DNA of 64,000 bases from the NCBI GenBank assembly GCA_016124615.1, contig WGNF01000006.1, positions 1 through 64,000 of the forward strand, read 5' to 3'. A model generated the notes under the pieces. The model was not told where the DNA came from. It ran no database searches and was given only the letters and a program-made list of their open reading frames with translations. Shown here piece by piece: positions 16,221-24,935 of this stretch (position 1 is its first letter; the number at the start of each line of letters is the position of its first letter). This DNA comes from Paracoccaceae bacterium. GTDB lineage: Bacteria; Pseudomonadota; Alphaproteobacteria; Rhodobacterales; Rhodobacteraceae. The position numbers and the translations under genes are program-made.

Positions 16221-16376
16221 TTCCGTCGCGTTCCAGCCCTTGCAGCCCAGGGGCCAAGCCGCCCACCGCTGTGATGTGATGGTTGTTCCATGTCTTATAA
16301 ATTAGTTAAATTGCTGAAATATTGATTGTATCTATCTATTAAAATGATCGTTTATTTGCGGAATCAGAGCAGTCGG
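16221..16376 (-). promoter_or_regulatory. AT-rich promoter region of the catabolic operon
   Basis: Bases about 16285-16365 are strikingly AT-rich for this genome, with CTTATAAATTAGTTAAATTG and TTGTATCTATCTATTAAAAT. This is where promoter and LysR-type binding sites for the operon starting at 16220 would be expected. The TATAAATTA element reads on the minus strand as a possible -10 (TATAAG). The exact boxes are uncertain. Confidence 0.45.
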
Positions 16377-16402
16377 CCCGGCCGCCGCTGGGGACGGCCG
16401 GG
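16377..16402 (-). terminator. Hairpin after the TRAP operon
   Basis: CCCGGCCG and CGGCCGGG form an 8-bp perfect stem with a 10-base loop, 25 bases beyond the dctP stop on the minus strand. There is no clear U-run. It separates the TRAP operon from the catabolic operon. Confidence 0.5.
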
Positions 16403-16427
16403 ACAGTTCTGGCTTCCTTCCCGCGCT

Positions 16428-17444
16428 TTACTTGCCCAGCGCGGTGCGGATCTTGACCAGCGCTTCGCTCGCGTCCGGTCCGGCGTTCTTGGCCCAATCC
16501 ACCCAATAGGGTGTGAACTCGGTCGTGTATTGCTTGATGTCATCCGGCGTGGCGTCGACAATCTTGAGCTTCTGGCGCAGCTCGGCCAGATCTTCGTCGT
16601 TCACCTTTTTCAGCGCGTCCCACATCTTCGGCCGCGCCGCTGCGACTGCCTCGTCCAGCGCCTTGCGCAAGTCGAGGGCCAGCCCGGCATAGCTGTCCTT
16701 GTTGATCAGAATATATTCGATCCCGACATGCGGGTCCGAGATATAGCCCCATTCCAGGAACTCGGTCCATTTCGACCCGACGATGTTCGCCGCGCCGGTA
16801 AAGATGGCGTTGACCACGCCCCGGTTCATCGCCTCGGGCACCTCGGCCGTTGTCAGCGACACCGGTGCGCCGCCATAATGGCGGATCACGTCGCCCTGCT
16901 CGGGACTCGATCCACGAACCGAGCGGCCCTTCAGCTGGCTTAGGTTGGTCACTGGCTCGCCACGCCCGTAAAGGTTCTGCGGCCAGAACTGCCCGTTCCA
17001 GAACAGCACCTGACAGCCCGCGCTGCCCACCGCCTTGTCGACATAGGGCACCAGAATATCCACCGCAGTCTTGCCATCCTCCGGCGTCCGTACCAGAAAC
17101 GGCAACCCTGGCAGCGCCGCGATCTTCGTCGTGCCGGCGATGAAGCCCATGTAGCCGAGCGCCATTTCCACCTGCCCCTGGCCGCATACTGAAACCGCCT
17201 CAGTCGCGGTGAACGGAAGTTCCCCCGCAGTTCGAACGGTGATGTCGAGCTGCCCGTTCGTCCGCGTCCGCACATCGTCGGCGAAGGCGGAATAGAGCTG
17301 GGTCAGCGCATGACCCGGCCCGTAGACGATGGTGAAGTCCCACTTGTGTACCGCCGCGCTCGCCCGCCGCGCGGTGGCCGCAACAAGCCCGGCTGCGCCC
17401 AGACCCTGCAATGTCTGGCGTCTTGAAATTCCCTTAGTGTGCAT
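16428..17444 (-). CDS. dctP: TRAP transporter substrate-binding protein (DctP family)
   Basis: This periplasmic receptor (338 residues) hands its ligand to a TRAP permease. The N-terminus carries a twin-arginine-like signal (SRRQTLQGLG, Arg-8 and Arg-9) ending ARRASA. The mature protein shows family segments: ALTQLYSAFADDVRTRTNGQ, GQGQVEMALGYMGFIAGT, LKGRSVRGSS, GAPVSLTTAEVPEAMNRGVV and NKDSYAGLALDLRKALDEA. It sits directly upstream of the catabolic operon on the same strand and downstream of dctM, so it likely imports the pathway's acidic substrate. The ligand is not predictable. Confidence 0.88.
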   Translation of the reverse strand: MHTKGISRRQTLQGLGAAGLVAATARRASAAVHKWDFTIVYGPGHALTQLYSAFADDVRTRTNGQLDITVRTAGELPFTATEAVSVCGQGQVEMALGYMGFIAGTTKIAALPGLPFLVRTPEDGKTAVDILVPYVDKAVGSAGCQVLFWNGQFWPQNLYGRGEPVTNLSQLKGRSVRGSSPEQGDVIRHYGGAPVSLTTAEVPEAMNRGVVNAIFTGAANIVGSKWTEFLEWGYISDPHVGIEYILINKDSYAGLALDLRKALDEAVAAARPKMWDALKKVNDEDLAELRQKLKIVDATPDDIKQYTTEFTPYWVDWAKNAGPDASEALVKIRTALGK

Positions 17445-17486
17445 TCGTCGTCCTCCCTTTATGATTGTCCGGCCTCCCAGCCGAGG

Positions 17487-18791
17487 TCACTTCGCCGTCA
17501 TGTGGTTCGGCAGCCAAAGCACGATGCCGGGCTCGAACCACATCACGATCAGAAAGATCAGCATCAGCGCGACATAGGGCATGGAGCCCCGCACCACCTC
17601 TGAAAACGGGCGCCCATTGCCCATTGCGTGCAACACGAACAGGTTCAGCCCGATCGGCGGCGTGATCATTCCGATCTCGATCAGCACAACCACGATCACG
17701 CCGAACCAGATCAGATCGAAGTGCGCCGCCTGCACGATGGGGTAGAGCACCGGAAGCGTCAGCAGCATCATGGATGATCCGTCGATCAGGCACCCGAGCC
17801 CGAGGTAGAGCCCCATAATCGCCATGAACAGGACGAACGGCGGCAGCTGCAGCGCGATTACGTATTCGGTCAGAGCCCGGCTGACGCCGGAATAGACCAA
17901 CGCATAGGAAAACACCTGCGCCGAAACCACGATGAACAGCACCATGCAGGTGGTCCGCACCGCCTCGACATGCGCCAGCTTCACGTTGTTCCAAGTCAGT
18001 CCGCCATAGAGCAGCGCAATGGCATAGGCCGCCACCACGCCGATTGCTGCAGCTTCGGTCGCCGTTGCCCAGCCGAGGTAGATCGAGGCCATGACGAACG
18101 AGATCAGCCCCATCAACGGCAGGATGTCGAGCAGGGAACGCAGCGACCGCTCTCCCGGCTTGGGCGGCTCGACCGGCGCAACGCTAGGGTCCAGCAGGCT
18201 ACGGATCGCGATGTAGCCCATGAAGATCGCGGCCAGCGCAAGGCCCGGCATGATGCCCGCGATAAACATCGTCGCAACCGATTGATCGACGATCGAACAA
18301 TAGATGATCATGACGATGCTGGGCGGGATCAGGATGCCCAGTGTTCCGCCCGCAGCGAGAGAGCCGAAGATCATCGGGTTGCTGTAGCCGCGCTGTTGGA
18401 GTTGCGGGATGGTCACGGTGCCGATGGTGCCGGCTGTCGCAACGCTCGATCCACAGGCCGCCGCGAAGATCGAACAGGCGATGATGTTGGATTGCAGCAA
18501 CCCGCCCGGCAGGAACCGCAGCCAGACCGCCAGCGCGGCGTAGAACCGCTCGGCGATGCCACAGCGCAGGATGATCGCGCCCATCACGATGAACAGCGGC
18601 ACCGGGATCAGCGTGAAGCTGTCGATGGTGTTCCAGCTGATGCTGCCAAGCGCCAGTAGCGGCTTCAGCCCGCCCATGATGTAGAGGCCCGAAATCCCCG
18701 TCGTCATCAATGCGATGGCAATCCAGAGCCCGCTCGCCAGAAGCAGGATCAGCAGGATCAGCGTGAACAGCGAAAAGGTAACAAGCGTCAC
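17487..18791 (-). CDS. dctM: TRAP transporter large membrane subunit DctM
   Basis: The product (434 residues) is the sodium-driven channel subunit with about 12 membrane segments. Family signatures include GAIILRCGIAERFYAALAVW, the ACSIFAAACGSSVATAGTIG region, GGTLGILIPPSIVMIIY, a VATMFIAGIMPG stretch and a late GMITPPIGLNLFVLHAM. The GTG at 18791 was chosen because it overlaps the dctQ stop by 4 bases and yields the usual MTLVTFSLFTLILLIL start; the longer frame adds a non-hydrophobic N-terminus. Confidence 0.9.
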   Translation of the reverse strand: MTLVTFSLFTLILLILLLASGLWIAIALMTTGISGLYIMGGLKPLLALGSISWNTIDSFTLIPVPLFIVMGAIILRCGIAERFYAALAVWLRFLPGGLLQSNIIACSIFAAACGSSVATAGTIGTVTIPQLQQRGYSNPMIFGSLAAGGTLGILIPPSIVMIIYCSIVDQSVATMFIAGIMPGLALAAIFMGYIAIRSLLDPSVAPVEPPKPGERSLRSLLDILPLMGLISFVMASIYLGWATATEAAAIGVVAAYAIALLYGGLTWNNVKLAHVEAVRTTCMVLFIVVSAQVFSYALVYSGVSRALTEYVIALQLPPFVLFMAIMGLYLGLGCLIDGSSMMLLTLPVLYPIVQAAHFDLIWFGVIVVVLIEIGMITPPIGLNLFVLHAMGNGRPFSEVVRGSMPYVALMLIFLIVMWFEPGIVLWLPNHMTAK

Positions 18792-19405
18792 AACCAGCTC
18801 TCCATCTCGGTGGGTTTGGCGGAGCTGTCTGCGACGACCGAGCCGGGCCGGATCAGCTCGATCAGTGCGCGCACCGCGGCGGCGAAGGTGGCCCAGGCCA
18901 GTAGAACCGCACCGACCGGCATCACCAACTGCGGCATCCACAGCAGTGTGCGCGAGGTGTAGATCGACGTCGCCTGCGTGGAATAGCTGTGCAGCACGAA
19001 GGTGTAGAGGTGCCAAGCGTAGATCACCAGGATCGCCGTCGCGACCACTGCCAGAAACAGGTTGACGACTGAGGCGAAACGCCCTTTGAACGTCAGGTAA
19101 AGAATGTCGACCCGGATGAACCCGCCGTTACGAAAGGTCCAGGCGAGGCCAAGAAAGACGTTGCTGGTGAGCAGGTATCCCGACATCTCGGACGAGATCA
19201 GCGTGGAAACCTCGAAGGCTGAGCGCAGAAAAACTTCGAGCACCACCAAAACGGTGATGACCCCCACGGAAAGCGCCGACAGAACCATCGCCGCATTCTC
19301 GATATGCTGCGCGACCCGATCCACCGACAGCGCGGCCCGTCCGATACCTGACGGCACCGTGCCTCGTGGCGCAACCAGCGCCTCTGGCCTCAGATATTCT
19401 CCCAC
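18788..19405 (-). CDS. dctQ: TRAP transporter small membrane subunit DctQ
   Basis: The product (205 residues) has four predicted membrane segments (around residues 38-60, 75-95, 115-137 and 155-180) and the DctQ features EVFLRSAFEVSTLISSEMSG and NGGFIRVDILY. It is the first gene of the minus-strand dctQ-dctM-dctP operon. The N-terminus is about 30 residues longer than typical, so a start further in is possible. Confidence 0.85.
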   Translation of the reverse strand: MGEYLRPEALVAPRGTVPSGIGRAALSVDRVAQHIENAAMVLSALSVGVITVLVVLEVFLRSAFEVSTLISSEMSGYLLTSNVFLGLAWTFRNGGFIRVDILYLTFKGRFASVVNLFLAVVATAILVIYAWHLYTFVLHSYSTQATSIYTSRTLLWMPQLVMPVGAVLLAWATFAAAVRALIELIRPGSVVADSSAKPTEMESWL

Positions 19406-19721
19406 CCTGGAACCTTCTTGTTATTCCACCCTGCCGCACGCAGGCCCGCGGCTCCCAGCGACGGACCGAATGGCGCTCCGAATGGAAACGCCTCGTACAT
19501 CAAGGCGGAAGACCCCTTCCAACGCCCCTCCCTCGGGGCAGATTTTTTGGATAGCATGGCGCGGCAACAAGACGCATACGCATTCTTTTGATAGCTTTTA
19601 TCGGTAGGCCAGATGATTGACGGGCACCATCTGGCAGCCAATTTAATGAAGAAACGGCCGTAAACGGCTGCGCAAACCCGTTGCCCGACCGCGTCCCCAG
19701 TCCCCTAACCGTGTCAGACGA
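19406..19721 (-). promoter_or_regulatory. Region between bkd/lpd operon end and TRAP operon start
   Basis: No gene is seen in these 316 bases. The part near 19535-19610 is AT-rich and contains GATAGCTTTTATC, an imperfect palindrome that could be a regulator site for dctQMP. The end of the upstream operon (lpd stop at 19722) also falls here, without a clear terminator hairpin. Confidence 0.35.
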
Positions 19722-21107
19722 TCAACAGTGATTGACCATGTCCGTGGCCGCCATTGCGGCCTCCTGAAACCCTTCCGACAGCGTCGGATGGGCGTGGATC
19801 GTCGCCGCCACGTCCTCCAGCAGCAACCCGTTTTCCAACGCCAATGCGTAGCCCGAGGCCAACTCGGCCACTCCCGGCCCAACCGCCTGTATGCCGAGCA
19901 GGACATGATCCGACTTGCGCGCCACGATTCTGACGAACCCCTCAGTATCGTCCAACGTCAGCGCCCGCCCGCTGGCCCGGAACGAAGATTCGGAAACCAG
20001 CCGATCCGCCTCCGGCACTGCATCGGGCAGCAGGCCGACGCAAAGGATCTCGGGGTCGGTGAAACAGACGGCAGGAACGCAGACCTTGTCCCACCCGGCG
20101 CTGCGGCCCGCCACTATATCCGCCACAACCTGCCCCTGCGCCATTGCGCGATGTGCCAGCATCGGCCCCTCGGTCACGTCGCCGATCGCATAGACTCCGC
20201 GCATCGAGGTGCGACAGCCGTCGTCCACTGCGATGAACCGTCCAGCCTGCCGCAAGCCCAGTTCCTCAAGGCCCAGCCCGTCTACCATTGGCACCCGGCC
20301 CACCGTCACCAGCACCCGGTCCACCGCCAGTTCCTCCGGCCCCTCGGCCCCGGCGATGCGCAACGCGCCCTTCACCTCGTCCCAGCCTTCGACCCGTGCG
20401 TCGAGTTTCAACGTGATGCCCAGGTCGTTAAGCCGCCGCTGGACTGGGCGGGTCAATCGCTCATCATACTGCGGCAGCACGCTCGGCGCGGCCTCAACTA
20501 GCGTCACTGCGCTGCCCAGCTTGGCGAAGGCGGTGCCCAGCTCCAGCCCAATATATCCCGCGCCGACCACCGCCAGCCGAGCCGGCGGCTGCGTCATTGC
20601 CAGCGCTCCGGTGGAATCGATCACCCGGCCGCCAAACGGCAGCCCCGGCACGGCCGCCGCGCGCGAACCGGTGGCGATCACCACCGCCTCGGCCCGCACC
20701 AGAATGTCGCCCTCCGGCCCTTCAACGCGCAGAGTCTTGCCATCGACGAACCGCGCCCGGCCCGTGATCACCCGCACCCCGGCGCGTTGCAGCAGCCCGC
20801 CGACACCAGAGACGAGGCGATCGACCACGCCCCCCATCCAGTGTCGCGTCGCGCCATAGTCGAGGGTCGGCTCGGTCACTATCACGCCATGCAGCCCGCT
20901 GCCGGATTGCCGCCGCGCAGTATGGAACGCCCCAGCCGCGTGGATCAGCGCCTTGGACGGAATACAGCCGACGTTCAGACAGGTGCCGCCCAGCGTCGCG
21001 GCCTCGACCAGTACGGTATCCACCCCCATCCGCCCGGCCCGCGCCGCGCAGACATAGCCGCCCGGCCCGCCACCGATCACCAGAAGCGTGCAAGTCACCT
21101 CATTCAT
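19722..21107 (-). CDS. lpd: Dihydrolipoamide dehydrogenase (E3) of the 2-oxoacid complex
   Basis: E3 reoxidises the dihydrolipoyl arm of E2, passing electrons through FAD and a disulfide to NAD. The product (461 residues) has the FAD site LLVIGGGPGGYVCAARA, the redox disulfide GGTCLNVGCIPSK (Cys-43, Cys-48), the NAD-binding GAGYIGLELG, the second FAD motif GVYAIGDVTEGPMLAHRA, and the active-site HAHPTLSEGF histidine pair. The start at 21107 overlaps the E2 stop by 8 bases. As the last gene of the E1-E2 operon it is the dedicated E3 of this complex. Confidence 0.93.
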   Translation of the reverse strand: MNEVTCTLLVIGGGPGGYVCAARAGRMGVDTVLVEAATLGGTCLNVGCIPSKALIHAAGAFHTARRQSGSGLHGVIVTEPTLDYGATRHWMGGVVDRLVSGVGGLLQRAGVRVITGRARFVDGKTLRVEGPEGDILVRAEAVVIATGSRAAAVPGLPFGGRVIDSTGALAMTQPPARLAVVGAGYIGLELGTAFAKLGSAVTLVEAAPSVLPQYDERLTRPVQRRLNDLGITLKLDARVEGWDEVKGALRIAGAEGPEELAVDRVLVTVGRVPMVDGLGLEELGLRQAGRFIAVDDGCRTSMRGVYAIGDVTEGPMLAHRAMAQGQVVADIVAGRSAGWDKVCVPAVCFTDPEILCVGLLPDAVPEADRLVSESSFRASGRALTLDDTEGFVRIVARKSDHVLLGIQAVGPGVAELASGYALALENGLLLEDVAATIHAHPTLSEGFQEAAMAATDMVNHC

Positions 21108-22335
21108 CCACGCCACCCTCCATGAAAATCAACGTCGGCACCTCGAGCAGTTCCTTGAGGCGCGCCACGAATGTCGCCGCCGCCCAGCCATCGACCACGC
21201 GGTGATCGAAAGAGCAGGACAGGTTCATCATCCGCCGCGGCACGAAGGTCCCCCCGTCCCAGACTGGTCGCACCGCGATCTTGTTGATCCCGACGATGGC
21301 CACCTCCGGGTGGTTGATGATAGGCGTCGTGGCCACCGCCCCGAGCGGGCCGAGCGAGGTCACGGTAAGGGTCGAGCCCGAGAGATCGGCCGGTGCCGCC
21401 TTTTGCGCCCGCGACGCCTCTGCCAGTTCCCGAATCGCCCTCGCGGTCTGCCACAGGTCCAGCGCTTCGGTATGGCGCAGCACCGGCACCATCAGCCCCG
21501 CATCGGTCTGGGTCGCGATCCCGCAGTGCAGCGCGCGGTGCCGCGTCACGATACCGGCCTCATCGTCGAACGTCGCGTTGATCGCCGGATGCGCCGCGAG
21601 CGCACGCACCAGCGCACGCAGCACGAACGGCAGCAGTGTCAGCTTGCCCTGCTCGGCCCCCTGCGTGCGGTTCAGCCTTTCGCGCAGCGCCTCCAGCGCC
21701 TCTACATCGATCTCCTCGATGATCGAGAAATGCGGGATGCGCGCCTTCGACAGCGTCATTTTCTCTGCGATCCGGCGGCGGATGCCCACCACCTTGATCT
21801 CTTCCGTGCCCGTGCGCTGCCGCGCCCGATCCGGCGCGGTGGCCGCCCCGGACAGAAAGGCGTCAAGATCGGCTTGCAGGATTCGACCGGCCGGGCCGCT
21901 GCCGCGCAGTTGTCGAAGATCGACGCCTTCCTCTCGGGCCCGCCCGCGCACCGAAGGCGCGGCCAGCGGTCGGCCATCGCCGCCACGGGCCACCAAACGG
22001 GCCTGTCCCGACACAGACGCCCCGCGCGGCTTCGGCGCGGCGGTCGGGGCAGTGGCCATCTCAGCCACGGCCGGTTCGGGGGGCGGCGCGCTACCGTCGA
22101 CCTCGATCCGCACAAGTTCGGCACCGATCGCCAGCATGTCGCCCGCCGGACCCGCAATCCAGGTGATCCGCCCGCTGGCGGAGGCCGGGATTTCCACCAC
22201 CGCCTTGTCGGTCGTCACCTCGCAGAGGATGTCATCCTCGCGCACGACGTCGCCCGGCTTGACGCGCCAGTCGGACAGCTCCGCCTCGGCAATGCCCTCG
22301 CCGATGTCGGGCAGGGTAAAGCTCCACTCGGTCAT
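21100..22335 (-). CDS. bkdB: Dihydrolipoyl acyltransferase E2 of branched-chain 2-oxoacid dehydrogenase
   Basis: E2 transfers the acyl group from E1 to coenzyme A. The product (411 residues) has one N-terminal lipoyl domain with the lipoylated lysine in EVTTDKAVVEIP (around residue 42). A Pro/Ala linker follows, then a peripheral-subunit-binding domain (LAAPSVRGRAREEGVDLRQL), then the acyltransferase domain ending in the catalytic FDHRVVDGWAAATF histidine and aspartate. One lipoyl domain and this length fit branched-chain E2 better than acetyl E2. It lies 3 bases after the E1-beta stop. Confidence 0.9.
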   Translation of the reverse strand: MTEWSFTLPDIGEGIAEAELSDWRVKPGDVVREDDILCEVTTDKAVVEIPASASGRITWIAGPAGDMLAIGAELVRIEVDGSAPPPEPAVAEMATAPTAAPKPRGASVSGQARLVARGGDGRPLAAPSVRGRAREEGVDLRQLRGSGPAGRILQADLDAFLSGAATAPDRARQRTGTEEIKVVGIRRRIAEKMTLSKARIPHFSIIEEIDVEALEALRERLNRTQGAEQGKLTLLPFVLRALVRALAAHPAINATFDDEAGIVTRHRALHCGIATQTDAGLMVPVLRHTEALDLWQTARAIRELAEASRAQKAAPADLSGSTLTVTSLGPLGAVATTPIINHPEVAIVGINKIAVRPVWDGGTFVPRRMMNLSCSFDHRVVDGWAAATFVARLKELLEVPTLIFMEGGVDE

Positions 22336-22338
22336 CGC

Positions 22339-23352
22339 TCAGCCTCCCAGCACGGCGCGAATGGCGCGGATCACCCGCGCCGGTCCGGGGAAATAGTCAT
22401 GCTCCTGCGCGTGGGGGTAGGGCGTATCCCACCCCGCCACCCGCAGCACAGGCGCCTCGAGCGCATAGAAACACTCTGCCTGCACCAGCGCGGCCAGCTC
22501 CGCACCGAATCCGCTGGTCAGCGTCGCCTCGTGCAGCACGATGCAGCGCCCCGTCTTGTTGACCGAGGCGACGATGGCCTCCAGGTCCAGCGGCAGCAGT
22601 GTGCGCAGGTCGATCACCTCGACATCCGCACCGCATTCATCAACCGCCGAATGGGCTACATGAACCATCGTTCCGTATGCGATCAACGTCGCCGCCGCCC
22701 CGGCCCGCGCGATATGCGCTTTGCCCAGTGGCACCTCGATCACGCCGTCCTCGACCTCGCCCAGCTCATGCTTCGACCATGGCGTCGAGGGGCGGTCGAA
22801 ATGCCCGTCGAACGGCCCATTGTATAGCCGCTTCGGCTCTAGAAAGATCACCGGATCGGGGTCCGCGATGGCGGCCAGCAGCAGTCCCTTGGCATCGCGC
22901 GGATTCGACGGCACGACCGTCTTCAGGCCCGCGACATGGGTGAACAGCGCCTCGGGGCTTTGGCTGTGGGTCTGCGCGCCGAAGATTCCGCCGCCGGTCG
23001 GCATCCGCACCACCAGCGGGCAGGTGAACTCTCCGGCAGAACGATAGCGCAGCCGCGCCGCCTCCGACACGATCTGGTCATAGGCCGGGTACATGTAGTC
23101 GGCGAACTGAATCTCGACCACCGGCCGCAGGCCATAGGCTGCCATCCCGATGGCGGTGCCGACGATCCCCAACTCGCTGATAGGCGTGTCGAAGCAGCGC
23201 TCTACCCCAAAGCGCTTCTGAAGCCCCGCGGTGCAGCGGAACACGCCCCCGAAATAGCCCACGTCCTCGCCCATTGCGACCACATTAGCGTCGCGCTCCA
23301 TCGCGACGACATGGGCATCGCGGATCGCCTCGATCATCGTCATCCGCGCCAT
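22339..23352 (-). CDS. bkdA2: Branched-chain 2-oxoacid dehydrogenase E1 beta subunit
   Basis: E1 beta pairs with E1 alpha to decarboxylate branched-chain 2-oxoacids with thiamine diphosphate. The product (337 residues) starts MARMTMIEAIRDAHVVAMER and shows GEDVGYFGGVFRCTAGL, FDTPISELGIVGTAIGMA, EIQFADYMYPAYDQIVSE, the MPTGGGIFGAQTHSQSPEA motif and VIDLRTLLPLD. The QTHSQSPE-type loop is typical of branched-chain rather than pyruvate E1 beta. The ATG at 23352 is one base after the alpha stop; the longer open frame overlaps the alpha gene and is not used. Confidence 0.9.
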   Translation of the reverse strand: MARMTMIEAIRDAHVVAMERDANVVAMGEDVGYFGGVFRCTAGLQKRFGVERCFDTPISELGIVGTAIGMAAYGLRPVVEIQFADYMYPAYDQIVSEAARLRYRSAGEFTCPLVVRMPTGGGIFGAQTHSQSPEALFTHVAGLKTVVPSNPRDAKGLLLAAIADPDPVIFLEPKRLYNGPFDGHFDRPSTPWSKHELGEVEDGVIEVPLGKAHIARAGAAATLIAYGTMVHVAHSAVDECGADVEVIDLRTLLPLDLEAIVASVNKTGRCIVLHEATLTSGFGAELAALVQAECFYALEAPVLRVAGWDTPYPHAQEHDYFPGPARVIRAIRAVLGG

Positions 23353-23353
23353 C

Positions 23354-24586
23354 TCAATACCCCATCTCGTGCCGCTGGCGCAGCAGGTGCGGCGGCATCT
23401 TGGCAAAGACATCCTCAAACATGTCGCGCGGGCTGGGCCGCCGACCGCCATGCAGCGTGCCGATCGCCTCGGCCTCTTTCTGCGCGGCGGCGACCTGATA
23501 GGCGATCTCGGCCTCGGCCTGTGCGTGGCGCTCATCCGACCAGGCGCCACGCGCGATGAGATGCGCCTTCAACCGCAGGATCGGATCGCCCAGCGGCCAG
23601 GCGCGCCCCTCCTCCTTCGGGCGATAGGCGCTCGGGTCGTCCGATGTCGAATGCCCGCCCACCCGATAGGTCACGAACTCGATCAGCGTCGGCCCCAGAT
23701 CGCGCCGCGCCCGTTCCGCCGCCCATTGCGCGGCAGCATGGACGGCAAGATAGTCGTTGCCATCGACACGAAGCGCCGGAAGACCGAACCCATGCGCCCG
23801 TGCCGCGAAGGTACCCGCCCCGCCGCGTGCGATCCCCTGAAAAGTGGAAATCGCCCATTGATTGTTCACGATGTTCAGGATCACCGGCGGCTTGTAGGTC
23901 GAGGCAAAGACAAGTGCTCCGTGAAAATCGCTCTCGGCGGTGGACCCGTCGCCGATCCAGCCCGCCGCCAGATGCCGCTCGCCCCGGATCGCAGCCGCCA
24001 TCGCCCAGCCCACGGCTTGAACATATTGCGTCGCAAGATTGCCCGAGATCGAGAAGAAGCCATGCTCTTTCGAGCTGTAGAACACTGGCAATTGCCGGCC
24101 CCTTACCGGATCGCCGTCGTTGGAATAGACTTGGCACATCATCTTGACGAGGGGATAGCCCGCCGCGACCAGCAGTCCGGCCTGACGGTAGGTGGGGAAG
24201 TTCATATCCCCCTGCCGCAGCGCGCGTTGAAACGCGCAAGAGATCGCCTCCTCCCCCAGATGCTGCATGTAGAAAGAGATCTTGCCCTGCCGCTGCGCCG
24301 TCAGCATCCGCGCGTCATAAGTCCGCAGCATCATCATGTCCCGCAGACCGGCGCGCAGGGTATCCTCGTCCAGCGCCCCGGCCCAGGGGCCGACGGCCTC
24401 GCCCTGCCGGTTCAAAACCCGGATGATGGAGAAGGCCAGGTCGCGCATCTCTTCCGCACCGCAATCCGGCGCCGGCCGCCGTACTTCGCCTGCGCGCGGG
24501 ATGGTGACATGCGAAAAGTCAGGCGTGTCCCCGGCCCTTATCGCGGGTGCGGGCACATGCAGGCGGGGGGAAACCTCGTCACTCAT
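23354..24586 (-). CDS. bkdA1: Branched-chain 2-oxoacid dehydrogenase E1 alpha subunit
   Basis: This is the thiamine-diphosphate-binding subunit (410 residues). Landmarks: MMMLRTYDARMLTAQRQGKI, YRQAGLLVAAGYPL, the GDGSTAESDFHGALVFASTY motif with downstream NNQWAIS (cofactor site), and the phosphorylation-loop-like YRVGGHSTSDDPSAYR. The start at 24586 (MSDEVSPRLHVPAP) overlaps the upstream small ORF by 8 bases. The extended N-terminus before the catalytic domain fits the Pseudomonas-type BkdA1. Confidence 0.9.
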   Translation of the reverse strand: MSDEVSPRLHVPAPAIRAGDTPDFSHVTIPRAGEVRRPAPDCGAEEMRDLAFSIIRVLNRQGEAVGPWAGALDEDTLRAGLRDMMMLRTYDARMLTAQRQGKISFYMQHLGEEAISCAFQRALRQGDMNFPTYRQAGLLVAAGYPLVKMMCQVYSNDGDPVRGRQLPVFYSSKEHGFFSISGNLATQYVQAVGWAMAAAIRGERHLAAGWIGDGSTAESDFHGALVFASTYKPPVILNIVNNQWAISTFQGIARGGAGTFAARAHGFGLPALRVDGNDYLAVHAAAQWAAERARRDLGPTLIEFVTYRVGGHSTSDDPSAYRPKEEGRAWPLGDPILRLKAHLIARGAWSDERHAQAEAEIAYQVAAAQKEAEAIGTLHGGRRPSPRDMFEDVFAKMPPHLLRQRHEMGY

Positions 24587-24806
24587 GCTCGACCTCGCGC
24601 CAGGCGGCCGAAAGCAGATCGAAGCGATTGGCAAACAGGTTCACCCGGTCCGGTTCGGCCAAGCTCAAAGCAAACCTCACGGCATAGCCCCGCTCTTGAC
24701 AGCTTTCGATCTGAAGTGCCTTCAGCGCCAGCCCAAGGCGGCGCAAGGCATCGAGAATGCGTGGCACCGCCTCCAGCGGATCGCGACAGGTGCAACAATA
24801 GGTCAT
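24579..24806 (-). CDS. Small ACT-like domain protein heading the bkd operon
   Basis: This 75-residue protein begins MTYCCTCRDPLEAVPRILDA and has the beta-alpha-beta pattern of an ACT domain (DALRRLGLALKALQIESC, YAVRFALSLAEPDRVNLFANRF). It resembles small regulatory subunits such as IlvM. It overlaps the E1-alpha start by 8 bases, so the two are co-translated. A branched-chain amino acid or oxoacid sensor for the complex is a reasonable guess. The similarity is a fold-pattern judgement only. Confidence 0.6.
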   Translation of the reverse strand: MTYCCTCRDPLEAVPRILDALRRLGLALKALQIESCQERGYAVRFALSLAEPDRVNLFANRFDLLSAAWREVEHE

Positions 24807-24935
24807 GCCCGGCCTCCTCTATCTTGCTGAAAGGCTAGCTCTCTCGGACCCAAAGATGTTATCAAATATTGTTGCCGTTTGCCGATGTTCCAATATGATA
24901 TATTGCAACATCAACAGTCAGAAAAATATTGTTTC
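24807..24935. promoter_or_regulatory. Divergent bkd promoter with AATATTG-type repeats
   Basis: Within 129 bases there are three related AT-rich elements: ATCAAATATTGTTGCCG (about 24861), GATATATTGCAACATC (about 24896) and AAAAATATTGTTTC (about 24922). In a GC-rich genome this array, between an AsnC-family gene and the operon it would control, is the expected place for Lrp-type operators. The spacing of roughly 25-35 bases suggests binding on successive faces of the helix. Confidence 0.6.
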
